Assembly (NCBI RefSeq): GCF_029953305.1
Contig: NZ_JASBAN010000001.1
Location: 2,039,001 to 2,103,000, forward strand
DNA from: Commensalibacter nepenthis
GTDB taxonomy: Bacteria; Pseudomonadota; Alphaproteobacteria; Acetobacterales; Acetobacteraceae
Direction of reading: 5' to 3'
Length of the DNA stretch: 64,000 bases
Shown here: positions 1-9,403 of the stretch, in pieces
How the letters are laid out: each line of letters starts with the position of its first letter
How positions within the stretch are numbered: the first letter of the stretch is position 1
Program-made: the position numbers and the translations under genes
Notes under the pieces: generated by a model
The model's input: the letters and a program-made list of their open reading frames with translations, nothing else
Told to the model about the DNA's origin: nothing
Database searches by the model: none

Positions 1-57
1 AAAATGGATCGTGTTATGACTTTGCAAGAAGGAAAGATTGTCCCTTTTACACTTTAG
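1..57 (+). CDS. lolD: Lipoprotein-releasing ABC transporter ATPase, C-terminal end (partial)
   Basis: An open frame runs from base 1 to a TAG at 55-57 and encodes the last 18 residues of a protein, including the stretch MDRVMTLQEGKIVP. This resembles the C-terminus of LolD-type ABC ATPases, where a Met-Asp/Arg element is followed by 'l.dGri'. LolD is the cytoplasmic ATPase of the LolCDE complex that extracts lipoproteins from the inner membrane. lolD directly precedes dnaE in many alphaproteobacteria, which supports the call. The gene starts outside the window, so only the tail can be judged. Confidence 0.6.
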   Translation, partial: KMDRVMTLQEGKIVPFTL

Positions 58-76
58 TTGAAATTAAGATATTATT

Positions 77-3000
77 ATGAATTTGGCTCCTTTTATTCAC
101 TTACGCAATCATTCTGCATATTCACTTAGCCAAGGAGCTATTCGAGTGCCAAAAATGGTAGAGCTGGCAAAGAAAATGAATATGCCAGCGATTGCGATAA
201 CGGATACAGGGAACTTATTTGGAGCCTTGGAGTTCTCTAAAGCCTGTGTTGATGGTGGTATTCAACCGATTATTGGATCGCAAATTGGAATACCAGCGAT
301 TGGTGAAAATAGTGAATATGAACGCAGTTGGCCGATTGTATTATTGGCACAAAATGAAACAGGATTACTTAATTTACAATATTTGTCTTCTGAAGGGTTT
401 TTAAAAGGCGATCCTTCTGATCCTGCGGTGGCGGTAGAGACAATTTGTGAGCATTCCGAAGGTCTAATTTTATTAAGCGGTGGTACTAGAGGACCTCTTT
501 TTAAACTTCTTGCTGATGGGCAAGAAAAACATGCTGCTGACTTAATTGAACAATTGGCAAAATCTTTTCCTGACCGTTTGGTGGTAGAGTTAAACCGTCT
601 TGGGCTTCCAGATGAAAAATCGATCGAACCAGGAATCATCGGACTTGCTGATCGTTTTGGTCTTCCTTTGGTTGCAACAAATGAATGTTTTTTTCCAACT
701 CCAGATTTATATGAAGCCCATGATGCCCTAATTTGTATTGCTCAAGGCTGTACAGTGGATATGCAAGATCGGTGGAAAGTGACACCAGAAAACTGGTTTA
801 AGCCGCCTGAAATGATGTGTGAACTTTTTGCTGATGTGCCCGAGGCTTGTTCCAATACGATAGAAATAGCTAAACGCTGTGCCGTTAAAATTGAAACGCG
901 TAACCCCATGTTGCCTCAAAGTCGTAAGATCAAAGAAGGGACGACGGCAGATGAAACATTGAAAAACATGGCGCAAGAGGGGTTGGATGAGCGTTTAAAA
1001 GTCTATCCTGAGCTTTCTGAGGATGAGAAAAAAGAATATCAAGATCGTTTAGAATATGAAATCTCTGTGATTCAAAAAATGGGTTTTCCTGGATATTTTT
1101 TAATCGTTGCTGATTTTATTCAATGGGCGAAAGAAAATGATATCCCTGTGGGACCAGGTCGTGGTTCTGGGGCAGGGTCTTTGGTGGCTTGGGCATTAAC
1201 CATCACCGATTTGGATCCTTTGCGTTTTAATTTATTGTTCGAACGGTTTTTGAATCCTGAACGTGTATCGATGCCTGACTTTGATATTGATTTTTGTCAG
1301 GATCGACGGGATGAGGTTATTGAATATGTTCGTCATGCGTATGGATTAAATCAGGTTGCTCAAATTATTACTTTTGGTAAATTGCAGGCCAGAGCTGCTG
1401 TGCGAGATGTGGGGCGGGTGCTTGGATTGCCATTTGGTATGGTGAATAAGGTTGCGGAATTAATTCCAAATAATCCAGCAAAGCCAACGACGCTTGGTCA
1501 AGCCATTGAGGGTGAACCTCGTTTACAAGAAATGCGTGACAGCGATGAGAATATTAGGCGTTTAATGGAAGTTGCTTTGCAGCTTGAAGGGTTATATCGC
1601 CATGCAGGAACCCATGCTGCTGGGGTAGTGATTGGTGATCGTCCTTTGGTCGAATTGGTACCACTTTACCGAGACCCACGCAGTGATATGTTGGTCACCC
1701 AATATAATATGAAATTCGTTGAACAAGTCGGCTTGGTAAAGTTTGACTTTTTAGGTTTAACGACACTGACGATTTTACAGCGTGCAGTCAATATGTTGGA
1801 AAAATTGGGGCAACATATTGATTTATCTTCTATTCCATTGGATGATAAACCGACCTACGAAATGTTAAGTCGTGGTGAATCTGGAGGCGTGTTCCAGTTC
1901 GAAGGCGCGGGCATGCGTGATGTATTGCGTCAGATGCAACCGACACGGATCGAAGACTTAATTGCAGCAGTGGCGCTATATCGTCCAGGACCTATGGCGA
2001 ATATCCCCGATTATTGTCGCAGAAAACATGGCGAGGCATGGGAACCGCCGCACGAGCAAATACGTGATATTCTTGAAGAAACCTATGGCATCATGGTTTA
2101 CCAAGAACAAGTGATGCAGATTGCTCAGAAAATGGCTAAATATAGCTTGGGTGCAGCGGATTTATTACGCCGCGCAATGGGTAAGAAAATCCGTGCAGAA
2201 ATGGATCAGCAACGTGAGATTTTTACCAAAGGAGCCATCGAAAACGGCGTTGATGAGAAAAAAGCGATTGAAGTTTTTGATCTAATGGCACGTTTTGCCG
2301 ATTATGGGTTTAATAAGTCTCATGCGGCGGCGTATGCGTTGGTATCCTATCAAACAGCATGGATGAAAGCCAATTATCCTGTCGCTTTTTTTGCAGCTTG
2401 TATGTCTTTAGCGATTGAAAAAACAGATAAATTGGCTGTGTTACGGCAAGAAGCGAAACGTATTAATATTTCAGTTTTGCCACCTGATATTAATAAATCA
2501 GGTGCTGATTTTGAGATTGAAAAGCAAGAAGATGGAACTTATGCTATTCGGTATGCTTTGGCTGCGATTAAACGGGCTGGTTTTTCCGCAATGCAAGCCG
2601 TTGCAGAGTCAAGAGGAGGGCAGCCTTTCAAAGATTTGGTTGATTTTGCTGAACGAATTGATTGTCAAAATCTGAACAAAGGTCAATTGGAAAATTTAGC
2701 CAAGGCAGGGGCGTTTGATTCGATTGAGCCTAATCGTCATAAGGTGTTTGCTGCAGCTGAAGTTATTTTGCGCAGAGCCCATGCTCGTAAAGATGAAAAG
2801 ACTAGTGGACAGATTGGATTATTTCAAATGGGTAATTTCAAGACTGTTGAACCCTTGAAATTACCCACCGTTTTTGAGTGGCCTGAAATTGAGCGTTTAA
2901 CGATGGAAGCCGAAGCCATTGGCTATCATATGACGGCGCATCCATTAGACTCATTCAGAGTTTTATTGCAAAAAATGGCTATTCAACCAATGACCAATTT

Positions 3001-3508
3001 GGAACATCTTGCGCGTTCTGGCAATACACGTATTCGATTGGCGGGTTGTATTTTAAATATAAAAGAGCGTCCTACTAAAAAGGGAACCAAGATGGCTTGG
3101 GTGGGGTTATCTGATAAAAGTGGCGCTTGTGAAGTAACTTTTTTCTCTGAGACGCTCAATCGCTCTAGAGATTTATTAGTGACAGGTCGTATGGTTATTG
3201 TAACCGTTGATTTGCGTATGGATGAAGAGAATTTACGAATTACTGCACAGCATGTTGAAGATTTAGAAGAAGCTATTACTGGGTTAGTTAAAGAGATCAA
3301 AATCTGGGTTAAGGATTTAAATGCTGTTGAGAAAATATCAAATATTTTACAGAATACCCAAAAAGGAAGAGGAAAAGTAGTGTTGGTACCTCAATGTACT
3401 AACCAACAAGAAGTAGAGATTATTTTACCTGATTTTTACAATGTCTCTCCAATTTTAGCTCAACATATCAAAGTTATTCAAGGTGTAGAGAAAGTGGAAC
3501 AATATTAA
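77..3508 (+). CDS. dnaE: DNA polymerase III subunit alpha
   Basis: The 1143-residue product is the catalytic subunit of the replicative DNA polymerase. An N-terminal PHP domain begins at residue 7 with HLRNHSAYSLSQGA. The polymerase core contains GPGRGSGAGS near residue 360. The acidic motif PDFDIDF places Asp401 and Asp403 at the same numbers as in E. coli. A palm/fingers region with YRPGPMANIP follows, then helix-hairpin-helix and OB-fold segments to the C-terminus. Length is normal for DnaE1. The start ATG at 77 lies 20 bases after the lolD stop with no strong Shine-Dalgarno, so it may be co-transcribed with lolD. A 200-base AT-rich gap follows. Confidence 0.97.
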   Translation: MNLAPFIHLRNHSAYSLSQGAIRVPKMVELAKKMNMPAIAITDTGNLFGALEFSKACVDGGIQPIIGSQIGIPAIGENSEYERSWPIVLLAQNETGLLNLQYLSSEGFLKGDPSDPAVAVETICEHSEGLILLSGGTRGPLFKLLADGQEKHAADLIEQLAKSFPDRLVVELNRLGLPDEKSIEPGIIGLADRFGLPLVATNECFFPTPDLYEAHDALICIAQGCTVDMQDRWKVTPENWFKPPEMMCELFADVPEACSNTIEIAKRCAVKIETRNPMLPQSRKIKEGTTADETLKNMAQEGLDERLKVYPELSEDEKKEYQDRLEYEISVIQKMGFPGYFLIVADFIQWAKENDIPVGPGRGSGAGSLVAWALTITDLDPLRFNLLFERFLNPERVSMPDFDIDFCQDRRDEVIEYVRHAYGLNQVAQIITFGKLQARAAVRDVGRVLGLPFGMVNKVAELIPNNPAKPTTLGQAIEGEPRLQEMRDSDENIRRLMEVALQLEGLYRHAGTHAAGVVIGDRPLVELVPLYRDPRSDMLVTQYNMKFVEQVGLVKFDFLGLTTLTILQRAVNMLEKLGQHIDLSSIPLDDKPTYEMLSRGESGGVFQFEGAGMRDVLRQMQPTRIEDLIAAVALYRPGPMANIPDYCRRKHGEAWEPPHEQIRDILEETYGIMVYQEQVMQIAQKMAKYSLGAADLLRRAMGKKIRAEMDQQREIFTKGAIENGVDEKKAIEVFDLMARFADYGFNKSHAAAYALVSYQTAWMKANYPVAFFAACMSLAIEKTDKLAVLRQEAKRINISVLPPDINKSGADFEIEKQEDGTYAIRYALAAIKRAGFSAMQAVAESRGGQPFKDLVDFAERIDCQNLNKGQLENLAKAGAFDSIEPNRHKVFAAAEVILRRAHARKDEKTSGQIGLFQMGNFKTVEPLKLPTVFEWPEIERLTMEAEAIGYHMTAHPLDSFRVLLQKMAIQPMTNLEHLARSGNTRIRLAGCILNIKERPTKKGTKMAWVGLSDKSGACEVTFFSETLNRSRDLLVTGRMVIVTVDLRMDEENLRITAQHVEDLEEAITGLVKEIKIWVKDLNAVEKISNILQNTQKGRGKVVLVPQCTNQQEVEIILPDFYNVSPILAQHIKVIQGVEKVEQY

Positions 3509-3708
3509 TTGAAAAAATGTGGCTAGCATAGAGTTTTAAATATGTAATGTGGTGTTTAAAACTGTCATATTATGTTTGTTATTGATTTTCTTTTTTAATT
3601 TTTATATTAGTGCCATGGCTTATATGGATCTCTATGCAAGGATATAACTTTATTATAATGATATAATAATTGCCGACTGTCTGCGAGTAAAAATATCTCT
3701 TAACCATT

Positions 3709-4185
3709 ATGAATATATCAGAGAATAAAAGTAAACAGATGAATAAAAACATAATGATTATAATCTATATCTGTTTAACCCTCGTTGCTATTGGGTGTAG
3801 TTCACTCTTCTTTTATTCTTGGAATTCTGGTACATCTATTAAAAATCAATTGCAAGGAAACCTTTTGAAGAGCTTTAATATAGATGTATGCGAGATCAAT
3901 AAGCATAAAATTTATGTTACAGGGTGGTCATATATTCCCAATCAAGATCACAGTGTTACAAAAATATATGCAGAAATGCAAAATGGCAGATTAATCCCTA
4001 TTTCAAGCAATTTTGTTATTCGACAAGATGTCAGCAAAATATTTAGTGAAGGTAAGCTATATAAAAATTCTGGGTTTCAAGCTGCTAAACGATTTATTCA
4101 TCAAGAAAATTTAACTAGAAAAATATTTATTGTTACTCAAAATGAAAATAATCAATCTTATGTTGCACAATTTATCTGTAAATAA
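3709..4185 (+). CDS. Membrane-anchored protein of unknown function
   Basis: This 158-residue protein has one hydrophobic segment near residues 14-35 (IMIIIYICLTLVAIGCSSLF) followed by about 120 residues predicted to be extracytoplasmic. The soluble part contains an IYVTGWSYIP element, a basic/acidic stretch with RQDVSKIF, and two cysteines that could pair, near residue 61 and near the C-terminus. I do not recognise the family with confidence. An internal ATG at 3739 (MNKNIM) is an alternative start, and neither start has a clear ribosome site. Its 3' end overlaps the next membrane-protein gene, which suggests translational coupling and a shared role. Both genes are more AT-rich than the flanking dnaE and panB, so recent acquisition is possible. 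Confidence 0.6.
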   Translation: MNISENKSKQMNKNIMIIIYICLTLVAIGCSSLFFYSWNSGTSIKNQLQGNLLKSFNIDVCEINKHKIYVTGWSYIPNQDHSVTKIYAEMQNGRLIPISSNFVIRQDVSKIFSEGKLYKNSGFQAAKRFIHQENLTRKIFIVTQNENNQSYVAQFICK

Positions 4186-5419
4186 ATATTTCAAAGTTTT
4201 TTGCTTTAGTACAATTGTTTGTTTATTAGTTTTACTTTCCATGAGCTTGCATCTTGACCGAGCTACAGATGATGATTTTTTTTTATCAATAATACATAAT
4301 TGGAATATTATTGATTATTTAGTGACACGATATAAAATATGGACAGGGCGTATTCCTTTGGAAGCGCTGATGGTGTGTACGATCAATTATCCCTTTTTTT
4401 GGAGAACAGCGATACCTTTATCTTTGCTGCTGTTATCGACTTCTATTAGTAAAATCGTCTGCGAAAAAGTAACTTTATATTATACTTTTATTACTTTGAT
4501 ATTGTTATTCGCCATACCATTATTTATTAACGCGAATGCAGCTTGGTGGATTACAGGTTTTTATATTTATTTATTACCGTTGTCACTAGCAACTTATGCG
4601 ATTTCATTTATCGTAAATCAAACACAAACTAAGATACAATTTGTTTTAGTTTGTCTTACTACCTTTCTTTTTGCTTATGCAGAGCAAATAGGAGTGTTCT
4701 TTTTTTTGATTGTATTTACTATTTTTTGTAGCGAGAAAAGAACAAGAAAGTGTAAGAATTTTACAATTTATATCTTAGCAATTGTTAATTTCATTATATC
4801 CATAACAGCGCCAGGAAATTATATCAGATTACGTGCTGAAACATGGAGCTGGTTTCCAAATTATATTGAGTATTCTTTAATCCAAAAATTGTGTTTTGGT
4901 TTTGATAAACTTCATCAATTATTTGGATTTTATTGGAATGTTCCTTTAATTCTATTTATGTTTTTAATCATTTTATTATATATAGCATGCGGAACAAAAT
5001 TCTTTATCGGCAATGTTTGTTTGGGAACACTGATTCTGTTTATCAGCATTTCTGTTGTGCGATGGAATGGTCTAAGTTTTGCGTTATTTGGAAAGAATTT
5101 TTTAAATGCTAATATGCTGCATGCTGAAAAATGGAGTTCAATATCAACCTATGTTTCGTATTTTTTTGTAATGATGGTTATGATTTCTCTTATTATTCTA
5201 ATACTAGCCACATTAAAAAATAAACACACTATATTAATGGTACTAGGTATCTTTATCGTCGGTATTTTCGATACTGTCATTATTGGCTTTTCACCAACAA
5301 TATATGCTTCTAGCCTGCGAATAGATTATGTGTTTGAGGTTTGTTGTGTGATGAATTGTATGTTTTTGATTCATAACATCAATCAATTAAATCCTAGGGT
5401 TCACAACAAACCTAATTAA
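4142..5419 (+). CDS. Polytopic membrane protein, possibly DUF6056/GtrII-like
   Basis: About 425 residues with roughly ten hydrophobic segments. The N-terminal region has an acidic motif (RATDDDFFLS) after the first membrane segment and then RYKIWTGRIPLEA. This 'DD...RY..W.GR' arrangement resembles DUF6056 and GtrII-type GT-C-like membrane proteins, which use lipid-linked sugars, but no catalytic assignment can be made. The frame is open from a TTG at 4130. ATG codons at 4142 and 4160 are alternative starts, and I chose 4142. The gene overlaps the upstream one by about 44 bases. Codon content is very AT-rich. A role in envelope sugar modification is inference only. Confidence 0.6.
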   Translation: MKIINLMLHNLSVNKYFKVFCFSTIVCLLVLLSMSLHLDRATDDDFFLSIIHNWNIIDYLVTRYKIWTGRIPLEALMVCTINYPFFWRTAIPLSLLLLSTSISKIVCEKVTLYYTFITLILLFAIPLFINANAAWWITGFYIYLLPLSLATYAISFIVNQTQTKIQFVLVCLTTFLFAYAEQIGVFFFLIVFTIFCSEKRTRKCKNFTIYILAIVNFIISITAPGNYIRLRAETWSWFPNYIEYSLIQKLCFGFDKLHQLFGFYWNVPLILFMFLIILLYIACGTKFFIGNVCLGTLILFISISVVRWNGLSFALFGKNFLNANMLHAEKWSSISTYVSYFFVMMVMISLIILILATLKNKHTILMVLGIFIVGIFDTVIIGFSPTIYASSLRIDYVFEVCCVMNCMFLIHNINQLNPRVHNKPN

Positions 5420-5422
5420 ATA

Positions 5423-6019
5423 TTAAATGGTTTGTAACCATTCTGTATGCGTTAACACATGTGAAAAAAGGGTTAAATCTTTTTCCAAAGCAACGTTATG
5501 TTCTTGCATACTCAAAGTGGCACAACAGTCGCTGAGTGTTGTAACATCATAGCCTTTTTCATAAGCTGTGCGCACGGTTGATTCAACACAACAATTGGTT
5601 AAAAACCCGCAAATCGCAACAGCATGGATATCGAGTTGGCGTAAAATAAAATCAAGATTAGTGCTATAAAAAGCATCCAACCCACGTTTACCTTCAAGGA
5701 TAATTTCATTAGGCAAAGGCTTTACATCCTCAACAATTTCTGCACCCCAGCTATTTTGACGAAATGCTTTGGTTGCAACAACATTTTGCAAAACACCATA
5801 AGTTGGTTTTCTAATTTCACGATAATTATTGGAAAAGCTAATAGGGGAATAAATAATGGTTATTCCTTTTTCTCTGGCTGCTTTTAATGCAGATTGGCTG
5901 TTTGCTAGCATATTGGTTTGTTGCATACAATCTTTAACACCTTCATGTAAAGCACCATTTTCAGAGATAAAATCATGTTGATATTCAATTAAAATCAGAG
6001 CTGTTTGTGAGGCTGTCAT
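5423..6019 (-). CDS. Isochorismatase-family cysteine hydrolase
   Basis: The 198-residue protein has the isochorismatase-like hydrolase fold. The first strand carries LILIEYQHDF, where Glu stands in the position that is often Asp in this superfamily; a subgroup with 'IE.Q' is known. The nucleophile region is CGFLTNCCVESTVRTAYEKG, with a catalytic Cys in the NCCVE motif, followed by LSDCCAT. The substrate (an amide, nicotinamide-like or isochorismate-like compound) cannot be read from the sequence. It is convergent with the membrane gene upstream and divergent from panB, so it is probably monocistronic. Confidence 0.85.
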   Translation of the reverse strand: MTASQTALILIEYQHDFISENGALHEGVKDCMQQTNMLANSQSALKAAREKGITIIYSPISFSNNYREIRKPTYGVLQNVVATKAFRQNSWGAEIVEDVKPLPNEIILEGKRGLDAFYSTNLDFILRQLDIHAVAICGFLTNCCVESTVRTAYEKGYDVTTLSDCCATLSMQEHNVALEKDLTLFSHVLTHTEWLQTI

Positions 6020-6159
6020 TGAAATAACCTTTAAAATTTTAAGTTAAATAATTTACATTCTACTTTTAAACGATGTACTATATCACAGTTAATAGTAAAT
6101 AGAATTTACTGTTTTACAAAATTTTATTTATAAGTTTGTTAGAAGAAAAGTAATTATTG

Positions 6160-6981
6160 ATGAGTAATACACCCATAAAACGTTTAACCGTGCCAAATAT
6201 TGTAGCCAAAAAAGGTAAAGAACCCATCGTTTCTTTGACTGCTTATACAACCCCAGTGGCTCAATTAATGGACGAACATGTTGATCTGATTTTGGTTGGG
6301 GATTCACTGGGAATGGTTATTTACGGATTGGATACAACATTAGCTGTTACAACAGAAATGATGATTGCACATGGTCAAGCGGTTATGCGCGGATCAAAAC
6401 ATGCTTGTGTAATGGTGGATTTACCTTTTGGTTCTTATCAAGAAAGTCCAGAGCAAGCATTTCGCACGGCATCTCGTATTTTACAAGAAACAGGTGCCGC
6501 AGCAGTAAAGCTGGAAGGTGGAGAGGAAATGGCCGAAACGGTGGAGTTCCTAACCAAAAGAAATATTCCCGTTTGTGGCCATGTTGGTTTAATGCCTCAG
6601 GCTGTGCAAATGATGGGTGGGTTTAAAGTTGCGGGTAAGAATGATGCTGGAGTGCAAAAAGTCATTCGTGATAGCCATGCAATTGCCAATGCAGGGGCGT
6701 TTGCTGTGGTATTAGAAGGGGTAGTGGAACCCGTTGCAGAAACCATTACACAACAGCTTTCTATTCCTACGATTGGTATTGGTGCTTCGCCAGCTTGTGA
6801 TGGTCAAGTCTTGGTTTGTGATGATATTTTTGGCGTGTTTCAAGGATTTAAACCCAAATTTGTAAAACGTTATGCCAATGTTGGGCACACCATGCAAGAC
6901 GCTGTGAAGCAATATGCAGAGGAAGTTCGTTCTAGGGCTTTTCCAAGTATGGAATATTGTTTTCAGCCTAAGAAGGATTAA
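6160..6981 (+). CDS. panB: 3-methyl-2-oxobutanoate hydroxymethyltransferase
   Basis: PanB transfers a hydroxymethyl group from 5,10-methylene-THF to ketoisovalerate, the first committed step of pantothenate and CoA synthesis. The product is 273 residues. It begins near residue 22 with [18 protein letters not shown], then [12 protein letters not shown] (metal-binding Asp of the TIM barrel), KLEGGEEM, and GHVGLMPQ with the conserved His. The C-terminal half has [22 protein letters not shown] at 6157 lies in frame just before the ATG at 6160; I chose the ATG, preceded by the purine-rich AGAAGAAAAG. panC is not adjacent. Confidence 0.95.
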   Translation: MSNTPIKRLTVPNIVAKKGKEPIVSLTAYTTPVAQLMDEHVDLILVGDSLGMVIYGLDTTLAVTTEMMIAHGQAVMRGSKHACVMVDLPFGSYQESPEQAFRTASRILQETGAAAVKLEGGEEMAETVEFLTKRNIPVCGHVGLMPQAVQMMGGFKVAGKNDAGVQKVIRDSHAIANAGAFAVVLEGVVEPVAETITQQLSIPTIGIGASPACDGQVLVCDDIFGVFQGFKPKFVKRYANVGHTMQDAVKQYAEEVRSRAFPSMEYCFQPKKD

Positions 6982-6984
6982 AGA

Positions 6985-7026
6985 TTAATTGCCGTGATTA
7001 ATAAAAAAATAGATCATGGCATTAAT
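6985..7026. terminator. Hairpin between convergent genes
   Basis: TTAATTGCCGTGAT pairs with ATCATGGCATTAA across a loop rich in A, allowing one bulge and a G-U pair. It sits between the panB stop and the end of the convergent nuclease gene and could act as a terminator in either direction. The U-tract is poor, so the call is tentative. Confidence 0.35.
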
Positions 7027-7909
7027 TTAAATCTTTAACTTCTTTATTGTTGAATATTATCTGTTTTTTACCAGTGATTTGGTTATAAATAATACCAAAC
7101 ACTTGATTTGTTAAATCTATATTTAAGTTTGTTTCTACTAGCTTTCTTGAATACTCATACGTAAGATCAAAACCTTTAATTTTAAATTTAAAATTATCAC
7201 TTTTACATTCTACAAAGCAGTTTTTAAATTTTTTACTATAAGTTCCCATCTTTATATACTCAATATTAGGAGATATTTCTTTGAGTGAATTTTGTAAATC
7301 TAACAAAGAGTATTGTTTGTTAGTAATTTTATCATTGAAAAACATATCTTCATTGAAACTCGATTCCTTAATTCTATTATTGATTTTTTCTTGATTTAGA
7401 TTAGGTTGTGATTTTAGCCAAGAACCATCAGTAAATAATGAAAAAGAGGTTATTCTTGGAGAGGGTATCATTATCATTATCATTTTTATTTCTAAATGTC
7501 GTATTAATAGAGTGCCATCTTCGGCTATAAAATCTTCATCATTACATTCTCTAACTTTTAACAAACTGATATTATATTGCACAGCACGTTCTATTGCGCC
7601 GCTTTGATACCCAGTTTTAGTAGCATAGATTAAACGAAGATCAGGAATATCTCTTGTTTTTCCTAAAAAAGCATCAATTTTTTCAACACTAATTTTTGAT
7701 GTATAATCTTTACATTCTATGACATTTCTATATGTAATTCCGCCAAACTCAAATTCCCAATATAAATCAAACTCTCTGCCATTAATGATTTTATTAAGCT
7801 CAACAGTCATACGTTTAGTAGGCAGAAGATCTGAATTAGGTAAATTTAGGATCGTTTCTTGTATAGTTTTGACGAATTTTTCATATTCTTTACCTGTATT
7901 TTTTGTCAT
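7022..7909 (-). CDS. Mrr-like restriction endonuclease family protein
   Basis: The 295-residue protein has a PD-(D/E)XK-type nuclease region in its first 130 residues. The pattern is GREFDLYWEFEF, with the acidic Asp, then RNVIECKDY, with the Glu-x-Lys pair about 20 residues later, then a Gln/Ala-rich helix (IYATKTGYQSGAIERAVQ) typical of Mrr/VRR nucleases. The C-terminal 160 residues are unrecognised and AT-rich. No methyltransferase or specificity subunit is nearby, so it would act alone, for example against modified or foreign DNA; that is inference. It is an isolated gene convergent with panB, with base composition poorer in GC than its neighbours, consistent with transfer. Confidence 0.7.
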   Translation of the reverse strand: MTKNTGKEYEKFVKTIQETILNLPNSDLLPTKRMTVELNKIINGREFDLYWEFEFGGITYRNVIECKDYTSKISVEKIDAFLGKTRDIPDLRLIYATKTGYQSGAIERAVQYNISLLKVRECNDEDFIAEDGTLLIRHLEIKMIMIMIPSPRITSFSLFTDGSWLKSQPNLNQEKINNRIKESSFNEDMFFNDKITNKQYSLLDLQNSLKEISPNIEYIKMGTYSKKFKNCFVECKSDNFKFKIKGFDLTYEYSRKLVETNLNIDLTNQVFGIIYNQITGKKQIIFNNKEVKDLN

Positions 7910-8016
7910 AATTTACCTTTTGATATTATAGGCATAATTTTTTAATTGATATCATAAGTTTAGTTACGATTAAACAACAAACACAATAAATCATTAGAGG
8001 GAATTTGGTTTTTGTA

Positions 8017-8733
8017 TTATTGTGATTTTAAACTCCGTAAAGCTCTTTTGCAAATTCTTTGAGTGGCAATAGATGGGCTTTCACTGAGCCATTGTTGACA
8101 AATCATTTGCACCCATTCTGGTTGGGTTTTACAAGCATCATTTAACCAATTGGATACAGAATCTTGCACATATATTGAGGGATCACTCTTTAAAGGATTA
8201 AGGATAATTAAACCAGGGGAAGGGTCTTGTTTCAGGGCAGGAATATGGGGGCACCATACGCCTCTGGGTCTTAATATTTCACATGAAAAACGCCGTATCA
8301 ATTCAGATGGAGATTGTGTAAGTGGGGCAAGAAGCGCAAAACTTTGCTCTAAATGATTAATTAAATGCGAACGTAATGCTAACCAAGCCCATTCTCTGAC
8401 TCCAAAATGAGTATCATCTGCCAAAGGAAGAATATAAGACAATCTTTCTTCTACGGTAAGATTGGATGCTGCGCCAATGATGAAGCATGTCCATCCTCTA
8501 ACAATGTCAGATGAATGGTTGTGGCAAAGGGATAATGCTGCTTGTAATTCATATTGTTGATATAAAATGCTCCCTATTGCTTGCATTTTTTTAAGAATGC
8601 CCAGTTTTGACGCATGGTGAATTTTATCAAATATTTCTGAAGGTAAATCAGGAAAAACATGACGAGCCAGAGCTTCTTGATCTATATTCAGGCATTCTGT
8701 TAGTGTTTTACATTCCTGAGTAATGGGATACAT
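8017..8733 (-). CDS. HEAT-repeat DNA alkylation repair protein (AlkC/AlkD superfamily)
   Basis: The 238-residue protein is predicted to be all-helical, with HEAT-like repeats such as HFGVREWAWLALRSHL and SELIRRFSCEILRPRGVW. The 'VREWAW..LR' and 'RRF..E..RPRGVW' elements match the COG4335-type DNA alkylation repair family, which removes N3-alkylated purines by backbone recognition without base flipping. The family assignment rests on these motifs, and enzyme activity is inferred. The start ATG at 8733 is two codons downstream of a good spacing to pncA: the pncA stop lies 6 bases upstream, so the two genes are probably co-transcribed (pncA first). Confidence 0.75.
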   Translation of the reverse strand: MYPITQECKTLTECLNIDQEALARHVFPDLPSEIFDKIHHASKLGILKKMQAIGSILYQQYELQAALSLCHNHSSDIVRGWTCFIIGAASNLTVEERLSYILPLADDTHFGVREWAWLALRSHLINHLEQSFALLAPLTQSPSELIRRFSCEILRPRGVWCPHIPALKQDPSPGLIILNPLKSDPSIYVQDSVSNWLNDACKTQPEWVQMICQQWLSESPSIATQRICKRALRSLKSQ

Positions 8734-8739
8734 AATATA

Positions 8740-9402
8740 TCAGTTAAAGCTTAGAATTTCAGAGCTATGAATATAGTTTACGTTAAGAAAGTGTAGCTTT
8801 TCTCTTTGTAAATCAGCTGTTGTTTTTCCGTTGGGTGTGGGCAAATTAACAGGCTTAGTTGCATCTTGAATAATATAAGTTTCAAATCCAGCTTTAACAG
8901 CATCTTGGGCAGAATAGGCAACACAGAAATCTTCCGCTAGTCCAGTAAAGAAAATTCGCTTAATTCCGATATGTTGTAACCAGCCCATTAATCCTGTTGA
9001 AGTTATTTGGTCATTTTCATAAAAGGCGGAATAGCTATCAATATGTTGATGCCATCCCTTGCGAAGGATCATGTGGAAATATTGTTGCTGTAAGTCAGAA
9101 GATAATTCTGCACCAAATGTGTTTTCAATAGCATGAGATGGCCATAAAGTTTGTCGACCATAAGGCAGTTCTATTTCGTCGTAAGGCTTAGCACCCAAAT
9201 GGTTTTTAGCAAATGAAATATGATTTTTAAGATGCCAGTCTTGCGTGGCAAAAGAGCGTTGAAAGCGGTGGGTCAATAGGTGGTTAATGACAGGAATAAT
9301 TAGCTCTCCATCTTTAACCCCTAATGCCCCACCAGGCAAAAAGTCATTTTGCACATCAATCACAGCCAAAATATCGGTTTGTTGATTAATGTGCATTGTC
9401 AT
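8740..9402 (-). CDS. pncA: Nicotinamidase
   Basis: PncA hydrolyses nicotinamide to nicotinate for NAD salvage. The 220-residue protein shows the family signatures in order: AVIDVQNDFLPGG with the catalytic Asp, ATQDWH and HISFA with the metal-binding Asp and His residues, LRKGW with the catalytic Lys, DSYSAF, and GLAEDFCV with the nucleophilic Cys near residue 160. An internal Met at residue 3 is an alternative start. The gene begins directly after the htpG stop (9404), which suggests read-through from htpG. Confidence 0.93.
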   Translation of the reverse strand: MTMHINQQTDILAVIDVQNDFLPGGALGVKDGELIIPVINHLLTHRFQRSFATQDWHLKNHISFAKNHLGAKPYDEIELPYGRQTLWPSHAIENTFGAELSSDLQQQYFHMILRKGWHQHIDSYSAFYENDQITSTGLMGWLQHIGIKRIFFTGLAEDFCVAYSAQDAVKAGFETYIIQDATKPVNLPTPNGKTTADLQREKLHFLNVNYIHSSEILSFN

Positions 9403-9403
9403 T

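Noticed and set aside
3509-3708. Small RNA or tRNA in the gap after dnaE
   Set aside because: No cloverleaf, terminator or conserved RNA pattern is visible.
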